DNA of 64,000 bases from Epithemia pelagica. Its lineage: Eukaryota; Bacillariophyta; Bacillariophyceae; Surirellales; Surirellaceae. Shown piece after piece: positions 30,082 through 41,872 of the stretch. Under the pieces are notes generated by a model. That model was not told where the DNA came from. It saw only the letters and a program-made list of their open reading frames with translations, and made no database searches. The stretch is taken from the NCBI GenBank assembly GCA_946965045.2, contig OX337230.1, positions 1,798,001 through 1,862,000 on the forward strand, given 5' to 3'. Numbering within the stretch: position 1 is the stretch's first letter; each line of letters opens with the position of its first letter. A program made the translations under genes and the position numbers.

Positions 30082-30354
30082 TTTCCGAACGTAAATGTAG
30101 GATTTATGCTTTTTTGAGTTTATGACTTACAGTAGAGACCCAGTGATATTGTGAAAATTCTCAGTGGTCTTAACGCCAATCGTAAAGAACGGGATTTAAG
30201 CTTATCGGAGTATCAAATAGCTGTGTCCCATAAATTTTATGGGAGTCAACCAGATGCTCGAATTTGCTGTCTCCCATGCGAGCGCCTTAACAGAGGCTGT
30301 TTTAACCTTAAAACACAGGTCTCATCGAATTACAATGGCCCCCTCCGTCATACA

Positions 30355-30440
30355 AGTGGCACCTAGTCTGTGATGGTGGCACCTAGTCCATGATGGTGGC
30401 ACCATGATGTGACCATGATGTAGCGACCATGATGTAGTGA
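30355..30440. repeat. Short GATGGTGGCACC / GACCATGATGTAG minisatellite
   Basis: Units gtggcacctagtc-tgatg occur about two to three times, then (g)accatgatgta(g) about three times, in direct tandem with small changes. Confidence 0.7.
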
Positions 30441-31134
30441 TACGAGAAGTCAACAAAATAACTCTTCACATTTACAAATCTCTGTTTATTCCTATCTACT
30501 GTTGTTCTCACAATCCATGGATTTCTGTCGTTTCGTCGTCCTCACCATTATCGTTGTTGTCTCGTGTTTTGTTCTCGTCTTCTTCCATATTGCTGTTGTC
30601 GGCAGTCCTTCTCCTCTTTCTTGTGTATATCCGCCTCCTCATCATCAGCTTCCTCGGGTACTGTTGTACTGGCTTCAGGTGCAAGGTTGGTAGCACCTTG
30701 GACGGGTCGCTTGGCATCTGGGATCGATATCTTGGATGGGTTGCTCGGCATGTGGCTCGATGAGCCATCGCGACGAATCCAGTTGCGCCGACTCACGGTC
30801 GTCATTTTCCGCAGGGAAGGGTCGGAAGGACATTTCCTTTGGTCAAGGCCTTCTTTGCCATATAGACTTGCAGAATGGAGAGTCCTGCAACAATCGGTGC
30901 AGATGTCACATATATAAAGGGTACTAAAGTTGGGGCTCAGCCGATGGAAGACGTAAATGAGTGAAAATGAGGAAAATCACCAATTTTTCAAGTTCAAATA
31001 TCAAGCTCATTTGTGGATCTTTACTGTAGACTATCATATATGAAGTTGTTCAGAATTCTAAGATCTATCGAACGATGAAGTCAGATTTGGATGAAAGTGA
31101 ATTTTGATGAAGTTAATGGAAGTCAAAGTTAAGG

Positions 31135-31184
31135 GAGTAGCGCATAGCTGTCTCCCATATATGAAAGACAGCTATGCGCTACTC
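31135..31184. repeat. Perfect 19-bp hairpin
   Basis: Arms 31135–31153 (GAGTAGCGCATAGCTGTCT) and 31166–31184 are exact reverse complements around a 12-nt loop, close to the right TIR of the 1.04-kb element. Confidence 0.85.
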
Positions 31185-31204
31185 GATTACGATTGGCGTT
31201 AAGA

Positions 31205-32049
31205 TCAGATCTCTTTCGCCCTAACTCGCCAACCCCCCACCAACCCCCAACGTTGACCGATTGACATTATTTTCATCGTCCAGGAGAATAGTGGTAGGGG
31301 TTCACTCTTCACTCGTCTACAGGGCCAAGACCTGTGTTCGAAATTTTTACGAAGATGACATAAACATCTACAAGAGCAATGGAGGTCATCGAAGTCCTAA
31401 AGCCCGTGTTGTTGAGGCGGAGGCAGGTATGGAAGAATAACAATGAAAAGCTAACGACGATGCATTACCGGAATAAAATCAGTTTCATATGGCCTTAATC
31501 AGTAATCCACAGAACTTGGATTGTATCAGAAGCGAAACCATGTTCTATGTGTTTTAACCCCATACTGAAGACTTATCAAGCCTCCTTCAACGTGTGTTCC
31601 CGAAAAAGTTTCACACCTGCGACAGGCAGTTCTCCAATGTCCCAGCAAATCATCGACCTCGCCGTATCGCGAGTAGTCTGCATAATGCGGCACCTGATTC
31701 AACATACGGATACTATCCATCATGACATGACAACGTTGTCAAGCTTACCATCAATCCCAACGAGAACACAGTATCTTATCTCCGGCGTGGTCATGGTTTT
31801 CTTCCATGTTCGGAAAGCCACGAGGCAACTAGACAAGACAGAAATGGATAAGTTTGGGAAAAACTCGAAATCAAACAAGTCGACAAAGATTTCTATCAGC
31901 GAAGGACTTCTGGTCATAGTCTACGGCAAGCAATGAGTTGACCTTCTGAGGGTTGTAATAGCTGGAGTCGCCTGACCACCTACAAGAAGGAGTGAACTCA
32001 AAACAACTGATGTCGCGTCTCCCGTGTCCGTCGCGCGAGTATCAGCGAA
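31205..32049. other. Intergenic region with no clear gene
   Basis: 845 bp between the right TIR of the 1.04-kb element and the NBS1-like stop codon. A plus-strand frame at 31547–31936 (129 codons) begins without strong context and has no recognisable motif, so I do not call it. No RNA gene or repeat seen. Confidence 0.3.
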
Positions 32050-34409
32050 TCACTGTTGTCGTCGGCGTCCTTTAGCCGTCCTCGCACCAGAGTCCCGAAA
32101 GAGTGCCTCGGCGCGACGTTGTTGTTCCTCCAAAGCGCGACGCTGTTCTTCAAACTCATAGTGTTCAGCAGCCGACTCCTTGGGACGATGAACTCGGAGA
32201 CGATAACTACCTTGAGAATTGTTGGATGGTCCAGCGTTGCCTATCGCACTGGCTTGAGGCACGGAATTTTTCCGAAATGCTCGATAGTCTGGGATGTAAG
32301 CACTGGTAGGAATGGATCTCAACCTTGCTTGAGATTGCCCGCGGGGAGGACCAATCATGCCGGATATCGTTTTCGTGTTTGCACGTGGGAGGACTTCTTC
32401 GAACCCAGCCATTTCGCGAATTTCGTCCGGCGAACGCACAAGGGCACGGCGTTTGCTGCTCTCCTTTGGAGCAACCTCCAACCATCCTGTTGTATCGCTG
32501 AGGACTCTTCTTTGCTTAGCAACACGTTCAATGCGCGGTTGCTCAATTTCTTTACGCTTGTGAGATTCAGCTGATTTTCTTTCGGGACTCTTGTCGTCAT
32601 TCTCAGATTCTAGTTCTACACGATGCTTCACCGAAGATGTTTCCTTGGATCGCTTCAAATTTATTCCAATCTCATCATCACTGTCGTCTTGTGGATCCAT
32701 CACATGACCTGTGAAGTCGTCATCAGCTGGGGCACGAAAACTTGTTTCGACAAATGATGTTCCTGTTTCCGTGCTGATCCCTCGTTTGTCACTAAAACTG
32801 AGATCGTCTCTTTGTATCTGTCCTGGTTGCCCTGTGCTTGAAGCAGCTGTCAACGAATCCCGGTCCTTGCTAATAATGGAATGGTCAACCTCCTTTGGTT
32901 GTCGGTCAACTTTTGCTGGTGATTCCTTTGTGTCTTTATGAGCATGATGTCGTTCTCCATGTTTCTTGTTCATCTGTGACTCATTGGGTGATTTGGTCGT
33001 CATATATTTGTTATGAGGGGGAAGATCGGGCTTTTTGTCATACCCAGCACGTGACCGTAAATTGTCAAAACTGGAATGAATTAGGGTAGAGTTTTGTTGT
33101 GCAATAACCTGAGCAATCGTCTTGACCGAGACCAATGGGATCTGATGTTCTTTGAGCACTGCAGTCAGTTTTCGTCGCGGTATATCCAAGCCGAAGCAAA
33201 ATTTGAGATCCTTTAGTTCTCGTTCGGGCGATTGTGATTCATATAACTTGACAACTTTGGACCCAGCGGCAGCTACAAGCAGCTCGGACTCATCGTCAAC
33301 TTTGTGTCAAAAACCAAAGAGAAGAATAAAATATATGGTTAGATAGAGGCACTCAGAACAACACGGACAAAAAGAGCAAGCCATTTACAACCTTTTGTCG
33401 AAAGAAAGTTGGATCCTCGAAGCAAGTCTCGGTCTGGTGTCAATGCCTTCCAAAATGAGTTCTTGTTGACATTAGCAGCCTCGTGATCTTGGGGATTGGG
33501 CAACGGAAGAGACGGATCCTTTCGTTCTAATAGAGACTCGAAATAAGATGGTGCCACAATGGGAACATGGAGAGACCATGCAGCCAATTGCTTGTACGAA
33601 GGCTCCTGCTTCGGCGTCACTAGCAACCTTACTTTGTCGGCGTCATTGGTACTGTGAATCGAGTTCGTGGACCAGGGAGTTACTTCATGGGCACCGATCC
33701 AGTGCAACTTTTTGAGCCATGGTAGTATTTTCTTGGATCCAAAGCCGCTTCGTACAAATGTCAATGTGTCCAAGCGTGAAATGACAATGGTTGACCCCAG
33801 TTTTCCACATTGAACAATTATTCGGCCATTTGGTAGACTTAGTGGCGATAAGACACGAGTTTGCTCTGTCCCTAATACGTCCAAACGCACTTGATCAACC
33901 ATATCGCTGCCCAGCAATCGAATTGCTGCCTGTGACAGCGCTGCACCAGGAGGTCCAGCGGAACTGACCAATGATGACGTATTCCCCGTCAACGGTCCAG
34001 CATCAACATCATCCATTGTTGCGGCGCTGTCTAAAGTGGCACTATCGTCATCTTTCCCCGGAGATGGTTTCTCTTTCTTGTCGAGTTGTTTTTCTGGCTC
34101 ATGAATCAGTACAGATCCGAGTTTTCCTTGATTCTGCAACACCACAGCTAGATTATGCATCGAATCCACTGCGTCGCTTTGTTCAGGGTTTTGACTTGGA
34201 AATGCTGATTCCGTGGACGAAACAAATCTCAACAAACAGTGATCACGCCGAGACACGGATTTATCGTGCTCAAACCGCACCAAACCTTCCTTTCGACCAA
34301 CGGACAAGCACACGCCTGTCTCTGGATCTGCGGTAGCCAAGCAAATGTGCAGCACTGGTTGTACCGGTTCGTCGCTGCCGGCTGCATATGCTTCCACTTT
34401 TAGCATCAT
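32050..34409 (-). CDS. NBS1: Nibrin (NBS1)-like DNA repair protein
   Basis: Two exons, 34409–33392 and 33299–32050, with a 92-nt intron joined in phase 1, give about 755 aa. I use the ATG at 34409 because the FHA domain starts almost at once, as in nibrins. FHA core: [34 protein letters not shown]-like region follows (residues about 230–320, [38 protein letters not shown] in two pieces). Then comes a long charged, disordered stretch and a C-terminal helix ([20 protein letters not shown]) ending LFRDSG, where nibrins carry their Mre11- and ATM-binding motifs. Nibrin scaffolds the Mre11–Rad50 complex at double-strand breaks. The call rests on FHA plus BRCT order and overall shape; another FHA–BRCT protein is possible. 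Confidence 0.7.
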
Positions 34410-34817
34410 CTTAGGCAAGTATGGATGATGAAGGATGAAGGATATGATGTTCCGTCCACACCAATGCGGCCAGCGATCGCGAGAATTGCATCCAACATCC
34501 ATCAGACGCTTTTAGGTCGCTCTAGGAGAAAGAGCAATTCAAAAATTCACGAAATTCCTGAGCTTTTCGATCATTTTGGTTATAGAATCTATTCGAAATT
34601 TTGGACATATCAAACCGCTGAGAATTCAGAGGATCTTTTCCAATTGCATTCCGATTTCCAATCCGCCACCAAACCACCATCTGGCTGTTTCTCTGTCTCT
34701 GTCGAGACTGCGCTGTTGTTGCGGCGAAGAACGAAGAGAATCAAGGCAAAAGACCCAGAAGTCAACGGTAAACACTACGGTAGGTCAGATTCAGTTTCCA
34801 GTTACCCCATTGCTCTG
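34410..34817. promoter_or_regulatory. Divergent NBS1–SDHA promoter region
   Basis: 408 bp separate the two start codons. Frames that extend SDHA or the NBS1-like gene into this region have no targeting or domain content. A bidirectional promoter is inferred from layout; no named motif is certain. Confidence 0.35.
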
Positions 34818-36942
34818 ATGCTGTCATCTGTATGGAGAAAAGCCTTGCCGCAGGTGCATCGTTTGCCGACAGGCACTGCCAACGCCGCACGATGTTTGTC
34901 GTCCAAGGTGACGGGCGACTACACGGTCGTTGATCACGAATACGACGCGGTCGTGGTGGGTGCCGGTGGCTCTGGATTACGTGCTGCCATGGGCTTGTCA
35001 GAAGCAGGATTCAAAACGGCTTGTGTTACCAAGCTCTTCCCCACACGGTCTCATACGGTTGCCGCACAAGGTGGAATCAATGCGGCATTGGGGAACATGT
35101 CCAAAGATGATTGGCGATGGCACATGTACGATACCGTCAAAGGGTCTGATTGGCTAGGCGATCAAGGTACGACAGCACTTGCGTAGCGTTGTGTCCTCAT
35201 TTTCGAACATACACAGGAAGTGGAAAATATTCTTGCAGGATTCGTACTTATGATTTTTCACGCAACACAATTTTGATAGATGCGATTCATTACATGTGTC
35301 GTGAAGCGCCGAAAGCAGTTCTGGAATTGGAAGAGTTTGGAATGCCTTTCTCACGCACGGAAGATGGCAAAATTTATCAACGTGCGTTCGGAGGCCAGTC
35401 TTTGGAATTCGGAAAGGGTGGACAAGCCCATCGCTGTGCAGCTGCAGCCGATCGAACGGGACATGCCATGCTTCACACACTGTATGGTCGTTCGCTTGCC
35501 TTTGATACAACATACTTTATCGAATACTTTGCTCTAGACTTGATTATGAGCGATGAAGGTGAATGCGTGGGAGTCATGGCTCTCAACATGGAAGATGGAA
35601 CGATTCATCGCATTCGTGCCAAGAACACGGTTTTGGCAACCGGTGGATATGGTAGAGCATACTTTTCATGCACATCCGCTCACACGTGCACAGGAGATGG
35701 TAACGCCATGGCGTTCCGAGTTGGATTGTCCAATCAAGACAATGAGTTTGTTCAATTTCATCCAACTGGAATCTATGGTGCAGGCTGTCTCATGACAGAA
35801 GGGTGTCGTGGAGAAGGTGGAATGCTGAGGAACAGCGAAGGAGAACGATTCATGGAGCGCTATGCTCCCAATGCCAAAGACTTGGCCTCGCGTGATGTCG
35901 TTAGTCGAGCAATGACCATGGAAATCCGAGAAGGTCGCGGTGTTGGCCCAAAGAAGGACCATGTAAGTGTAACATTGAAAATCGCCTTTCTTCTTATTAT
36001 CTCCATGGATCACCTCACTGAAGATGTTTGGGGATCCCCTATTTATCTCATCACTCCTCTCTGTTCTGGACGTAGATTTACCTCCATCTTGACCACCTAC
36101 CTGCTGACTTGCTAGCTGAACGGTTACCTGGTATCAGTGAAACAGCCGCCATCTTTGCTGGGGTGGACGTTACCAAAGAGCCCATTCCAGTCTTGCCGAC
36201 TGTTCACTACAACATGGGCGGAATTCCAACAAATCACTTTGGTGAAGTTATTCGTACCAAATTTGACGCGGCTGGTAGTTTCTCCTCTGACGAAGTTGTC
36301 CCTGGATTGTTCGCTGCCGGTGAGGCTGCCTGTGCGTCTGTTCACGGAGCCAATCGTCTCGGGGCCAATTCCTTGTTGGACATTGTTGTGTTTGGGCGGG
36401 CCTGTGCGTTGCGCATTGCTGACATTGCAAAACCAGGGGACAAACAAGTGGATCTCTCGTCGGACGCTGGATTTGGAAGTATTGAAGATCTCGATCACTT
36501 GCGATTCAAGACCGGTTCTCTGTCCACGTCTGAGGTTCGAAGCGATATGCAAAATGTTATGCAAAAGAATGCCGCAGTGTACCGCACATCCGAACTCTTG
36601 TCGGAGGGCAAAACAGAAATCGACCGAGTGGTTGACAGTTTTGATGACGTTGAAGTTACAGACAAATCTTTGGTGTGGAATACGGATTTGATCGAAACGC
36701 TTGAACTGCGAAACTTGCTTTCCTGTGCCAGCTCTACTATGCACGGAGCAGAAAATCGTAAAGAAAGTCGTGGTGCCCACGCGCACGAAGACTATCCTAC
36801 GCGAAATGACGAAGAATGGATGAAGCATACATTGGCTTATTTCGATGGGAAACGCACTAGTCTCGCCTACCGACCTGTCCATGACTTTACCCTTGATAAG
36901 AGCGAATGTGAACCAGTTCCACCCATGGCACGTGTCTATTGA
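34818..36942 (+). CDS. SDHA: Succinate dehydrogenase flavoprotein subunit, mitochondrial
   Basis: Three exons (34818–35166, 35280–35962, 36076–36942) with two 113-nt introns give 632 aa, normal for the family. The enzyme oxidises succinate to fumarate in complex II and passes electrons via FAD. The ATG at 34818 begins a basic, Ser/Ala-rich mitochondrial presequence ([20 protein letters not shown]). FAD site: [20 protein letters not shown]. The covalent-flavin His lies in [13 protein letters not shown]. Also seen are [13 protein letters not shown], the catalytic Arg region [16 protein letters not shown], and [20 protein letters not shown]. The C-terminus matches the family ([20 protein letters not shown]). 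An upstream in-frame ATG at 34425 is rejected because that stretch lacks presequence character. No defect is seen. Confidence 0.96.
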
Positions 36943-37874
36943 GGTGGAAAGATGTTGTTGGTGGAGATTCAACGGTAAGGTTTGTTTATAGGAGTAGCAC
37001 TCGGAGAACTGAGTCGATGATGGCTTTAAAATAGAGATGTAGTCTGTCGAATTTAACTACCCTCAGCGACTCACCATACCCTCGCCTTCGTGGTGCATTG
37101 CGGGTCTACCATCTCGGAAACCCTTTCGAGCTTCAGTTGACCATGCCTTTGTTGACTTTTCATTCAAACCTAATTTATGGCATCACCAGAATTAAAGATG
37201 CAAGAGTTTAAATTTCTCTGAGAAGACTTTTTCTGTTGGTGCAATGTGAAGGACGTTGATCGATGAGACATATTATTATGTGATGATTGATGATCCTGAA
37301 TGACGACATCATGCAGCATGCAGCATCACTCCTCTCTCCTCTTTAAACTGGTTAGTAGGTCGTGGTTATTGTCTATGTCTAATGTCCCGTTGGTTGTGCC
37401 CTTTGCTTTTATGCCAGTTGTCATTGTTTTTTATCCTCTTGTTCTTGGTCTTTTTTGGCCCTCGTACCTCGTAGCCGTACCAACAACCTACACATTCCAC
37501 AATGCATCTTAGCCCCCTCGGACAATCAACCCCACATGTCATGACCATGTACAGATGATGGATACGAGTTAGCTGTGCACGATGATGATACCTCTCCCAT
37601 GATTCATGATGCATGATTGTCGTGAGTCATGAGGATCATCCGCCTGTCATAAAAAAATAAAAAATACACTCCTACAACACTACTCCTTGGTGGCCCTTTA
37701 GAGGTTTAGGCCTTTTCGAGATATGGCCGCGCTAGAGAATTCCTTGTGTTGCTCCGATGCTTTTGAGATCTCTCGGCAGCTAGGGTGTATCATGGGGGCA
37801 ATACTGCTGTCATTGGTTCGCGATTACGTCCATCTGTTTCCGAACACGGCATTGTCGCATGGACCATCCAAAAT
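36943..37874. other. Intergenic region with no clear gene
   Basis: 932 bp between SDHA and the second long-TIR element. It is rich in short ATGATG/GATGAT runs (37260–37330 and 37550–37640) and otherwise featureless. The small open frames are non-coding-looking. Confidence 0.3.
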
Positions 37875-39285
37875 CCCTCGGTATCAGTGTCCACTGCTTA
37901 GCTGTTTTTTGTCTGTGCCACCTTCATAGGTTCCCAAGTGGACACAGACAGAAAATTTCCTTTTTGACGCAAATGGAAATGACTAAATTGCAAATTGGCA
38001 CGCATACCCAGCTGGAGTTTTCGCAGTTCATGAAACTGACGCATGCCCAGCAAGTGGCCCTGCGTGGATGACGGTTGCAGAATGCGCCATCCAAATTCCA
38101 AATCCCCCATAAAATCACACAGAGGCCATCACCCACAATGGCATGGCATGAATTGTCGCCTTTCATGCAGTTGAGGTAAGTTTGAACGTACAAAAATGTC
38201 TCCATGACAACAACAGCTCTTGAACTATCATTCTAACTTCTCCCTCACACTTGTATTCGTTTTTCTCTTCTGATATTCAACATTCGAGAACTGTCTCTCT
38301 CTCTCTGTCCACTTCATTGAGAGTGAATGTTTGTGCCTATGGAATATGGAATGTCAATTCTCCATTCGAGCCTCGGCTTAAAATTGGAGACCACATAGAG
38401 CTTCTTTCTTTGTATACTACTCCTAGGAGTTTCTATCAGAAGTTTATTTCTAATCTTTCATTGATTTTGTAAGATCGTGCGTGTTATTGCCGTGCTTTCA
38501 ACCACCATGACACTCTGGTGAAGGTTTGGGGCCATCTTGAAGCAACTGATCGACTCTGTGATCTACGAAGACTAGTTTGAGTAGGCCTAGTGGCAACAAG
38601 CTGCCTTAGTTTGTTGTCATCTCTAGGTCTATGTACTTGAGTATCCGACACACAAAGAAAGGTTCTTGATCTGTGATCGACATGGAGATGGACTAGGCGA
38701 AGCACAATGATGAGAGTAAAAATCCATGCTACAAAGATAAGAACACAACCAACAATCAAGGAGCACTACGATTAGAGCAAGGAAAAGTTGTGGCAAACGG
38801 CCTACAATGACTTGTCCTCCGTTTGATTGCGACAAAATCAAAGGAGCACCAACCATCAGCATTAACAGGGACAAAGATTAATGAGATAACGTGTGAGAAA
38901 ACTACGCAGGACATGAAAGAAGCTAAGAGACAAACAACAAGCAACAAGAGAGAAAAACCAACCAAAATACTGCTTCAGGTCGCAAGGATTCATAAAGAGC
39001 TCGCTTCATGGTCAATGTCGAATGTCGATGCTTTTGACACTGCGTGAGATTTTTGTGACGAGACGAGAGTCGTGTGAAAGGATTCCAAATTTGAATCGTG
39101 GTCACGGTCACAGGAAGATGCTAACCGCCAACTGTCACTTGCACGCCGGCATTTTCACCAGCACGAGGAACTATATTGGTGAAAAGGACAGACGAAAAGT
39201 GAAATTTTCTGTCTGTGTCCACTTGGGAACCTATGAAGCTGGCACAGACAAAAAACAGCTAAGCAGTGGACACTGATACCGAGGG
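37875..39285. mobile_element. Long-TIR non-autonomous element, copy 2
   Basis: 1,411 bp, starting CCCTCGGTATCAGTGTCCAC at 37875 and ending in its reverse complement at 39285, with the same roughly 85–90-bp TIRs as 28685–30081. The two copies match closely with small indels throughout, including an extra GAATAT near 38342 and a 6-nt insertion near 39018. It is flanked by …aaaat and atatg…, so at most an AT duplication. No coding frame is convincing. Confidence 0.8.
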
Positions 39286-39668
39286 ATATGATATCTTTTT
39301 TCTAGTAGGAGTCGTACGCTGTTTTCCGTTTGGTGGGTCAAATAGGAGAACAGTTTAGAAGTCGGTACCGGATCACAAAAGAAAGACGCGGCCCATTGCT
39401 CAACGCGTGACCGTCTGTACATCCATACGTCTACCATCTCGCGAAATCGAGGCGCGCAGCGCAATTTTCGCGCGACAAACCGAAAGCGGACATTGTTCAT
39501 TAATCGCGATACGGTGACTCAGAAAAAATTGAAGACCCACAACAAAATTAAAAGCGGAATCACGTCAAACCCGCACTTCCATTCTTACTTCTTACTTGTT
39601 GATACCACCAAAAGACCATCGACTATTGACCGTAACCTTTCTCCAAATTACAATCAGGGTACATAACC
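39286..39668. promoter_or_regulatory. Upstream region of the heat-shock factor gene
   Basis: 383 bp between the long-TIR element and the HSF ATG. No gene seen. I did not find a convincing heat-shock element (nGAAn arrays) by eye. Confidence 0.25.
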
Positions 39669-41198
39669 ATGGCTCCAAACAGAATGACCAACGATCCATC
39701 GCAGGACGTTCCCATATTTCTTAGAAGTAAGTCTGTGAGGGCTCACCATGATGATGGTGCAGTCGCTTTCTTTCGTGAAACCGTAGGTTTAGTACTGGTT
39801 TCTACGGTTTCACGATACCCGTACGCGTATGGGTCCAACTCCAATGTCGTTTTGCGGAGATGTCATCGTCGTTCTTGTCCTCGAGATTAATGCCTATCAT
39901 ATACTCACATGATGCCTCTCTTTCCATTACTCTCCACGAACAGAAACCTACCATATGATTGATTCCTGTGATCCCTCGATCGCTTGCTGGTCCGAGGATG
40001 GTGAGACCTTTGTCGTGAAAGATCCCGAGAAGTTCGAGAGCACCATCATTCCTCAGTTTTTCAAGCATTCGAAGTTTAGCAGCTTCGTTCGGGTAAGTGC
40101 TGTAAAAGCGATTATTTGTCGCAGAACGTGGACTATGCGCTGTTGTTGGGCATGCAATTCAAGACATTTCTGACATTTGACCTCTCCTATCGGTTTCCGC
40201 CTTGCGTGCAGCAACTTAATTTCTATTCCTTTCGCAAGATCAAGTACGTAGATACTATCAGAATTGATCCAAAACTGGAAGCAGAAACAGCGAACTACTG
40301 GAGATTTCGCCACGAAAATTTCCGTAGGGGGCGACCGGATCTTTTGACTGAGATAAAGCGAATGAACGGACAAAAAGGAGTCGAAAAGAAGGAAGAGAAA
40401 GCTCCCGAAAGTAAAGTCGTCAATGCCGAAGTTGTTGCACTGAAAAAGCGCATTGATGAAATGACGAAGAATATTGATGCGCTTACTGCAATGGTAGCAA
40501 AAGTAAATCTGAAACAGGAGCAACAAGAAGTTGCCGAGGCATCTGCTTCTTTCGGAGCGAAGAGAAAGAAAGCTGAACCTGAAATGGTCAGCACATCGGA
40601 AATTAAACCAGATGAAATGATGAGCAACGTTGAAATGGAAGAGTTTGCCTCATTGCCACTTCCTGACCCAGTTCCTCTTTCCAACCCCGAAGTGCCTCCA
40701 GTACCAGTGACATCATCAATGGCTCGAGAAACATCGGAGGGGGAGGTTTCGGATACGGACTTCGTTAATCAACTCTTCACGGCGTTCGAAGAGGGTGATG
40801 ATGGATTCCTGCCGTTAGAGGGTGATTCTCAAACATCTCAAGTACCGCCGAATTCATCCAATCCAGATCCTGAACTAATGCGTCGATTGGGCGACGCGTT
40901 GGCTGTTCTACCACGGGGTGTACAGGAGATGATTGTTGAGCGACTGATTAAGTCAATTACAAGTACCGATTTTGTTGAGAGCTGCGTTCAACAAGCTGCG
41001 ACGGTGGAGGATATTGCTGATTCTTCAGTAGTTTCTCACACCGAGGAAGCGACTATTTGCGATAAGAGTGTTGTCAATGCTGTCCCATTGGCTGCGGCCA
41101 CTTTCGCAGCCTTACTTCAACACTACACCACTCAAGTTCAAGGGAAGAACGTCAAGAACATTTCGAAAACGCTGCCAATCATTCCGGCCCATGCGTAA
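39669..41198 (+). CDS. Heat-shock transcription factor (HSF family)
   Basis: Three exons (39669–39726, 39944–40092, 40212–41198) with 217- and 119-nt introns give 397 aa. The HSF DNA-binding domain covers about residues 14–120 and spans both junctions: VPIFLRKTYHMIDS, then WSEDGETFVVKDPEKFESTI, then FFKHSKFSSFVRQLNFYSFR and YWRFRHENFRRGRPDLL. The FKHSKFSSFVRQLNFYSF-type core is diagnostic. A heptad region follows (ALKKRIDEMTKNIDALTAMV), suited to oligomerisation. The C-terminal half is acidic and Pro/Ser-rich and may activate transcription. Diatoms have large HSF families; which member this is cannot be told. The intron inside the recognition-helix region (after FVR) is common in HSF genes. 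Confidence 0.95.
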
Positions 41199-41872
41199 AG
41201 TAAGACGCTTTGAGTTTTCAGTTTGCCATATCAGATCATCAAACCATGTTAGAAAAAGTCACAAAAAACGCCTTTCGCAGTCGCGATATGCCACGCATCT
41301 TTCAGCAAGATACCTTGTTCCCTCGACCTCTTCTTACGACGCTTTCACCTTTCAGAAACAAGCAGTTTACATGATATCTCACGGCGATAATTCTAGTTCT
41401 TGATCTTTACTGAAACTAAACATTTTCATAAAAGTATTCTTCTTCGCTACGCCGTACTCTTCCATAGAATTCGGGCACACCGTTGCGGCGGGGACTTGTG
41501 TCGATTTTCCAGCGACGTGAAAGCACATGCAATTCCTCCTGAATGAATTAATCCATAAGCTGTTCTTATTGCGATGTATCCGTATCTACTTCATACCAAA
41601 CCGTTAGTCATTGTTGGATCACAATAGCGGCACATACGCGACGACGTTCTCGACATTTACTCCATTGTACTTCTACTCCTAGGAGTACAAGAGGTCTGCT
41701 TCTACGAGTATAGATAGCTACCTGTACTATAAGCTACTGTCTGCCCTACGACGGTTGGGTAGTGGACAGAAGAACAAAACAAGAAGCAAATGCTGCTGGG
41801 TCCGTTTCCTTTTCGACCCACAAATATATCTCTTGCGATCGCTTTGTCGCAATTAGACGTTTGTTAGAAGTC
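41199..41872. other. Intergenic region between HSF and the inhibitor-2-like gene
   Basis: 674 bp. It contains the HSF 3' UTR and the upstream region of the next gene. No gene or repeat seen; a short palindromic ctactcctaggagtacaag occurs near 41673–41691. Confidence 0.3.

Larger units (their letters stand above)
25577..30136. mobile_element. PIF/Harbinger-like transposon (interrupted by a nested element)
   Basis: Left end TCTACTGTAAGTCATAA (25577–25593) and right end at 30120–30136 are perfect 17-bp inverted repeats. A second TTATGACTTACAGT (14 bp of the same motif) lies at 28647–28660. Inside are a Myb/SANT-like gene (+) and a Harbinger DDE transposase (−), the two-gene set typical of the superfamily, ending convergently 25 bp apart. 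A 1.4-kb long-TIR element (28685–30081) is nested near the right end. Without it the element would be about 3.16 kb. No 3-bp target duplication is obvious at either right-end candidate, so the outer boundary is less certain than the genes. Confidence 0.75.
30168..31204. mobile_element. TIR-bounded element, about 1.04 kb
   Basis: Perfect 18-bp inverted repeats, TCTTAACGCCAATCGTAA, at 30168–30185 and 31187–31204. Inside are a GATGGTGGCACC-type minisatellite (30355–30440), a short acidic minus-strand ORF (30805–30548, about 85 codons, ADDEEADIHKKEEKD) of doubtful reality and a perfect hairpin (31135–31184). A near-palindrome TCCCATAAATTTTATGGGA lies at 30227–30245. No transposase is seen, so it would be non-autonomous if mobile. 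Confidence 0.55.

Noticed and set aside
30508-30805. Acidic minus-strand frames within the 30168–31204 element
   Set aside because: Low-complexity Asp/Glu/Lys sequence, two overlapping frames equally open; not convincing as a gene.
31547-31936. 129-codon plus-strand frame
   Set aside because: No motif, no support from neighbours and ordinary intergenic composition.
34425-34817. Upstream in-frame ATG extending SDHA by 131 codons
   Set aside because: The extension lacks presequence character and overlaps the divergent NBS1-like gene's leader; the ATG at 34818 begins a typical mitochondrial presequence.
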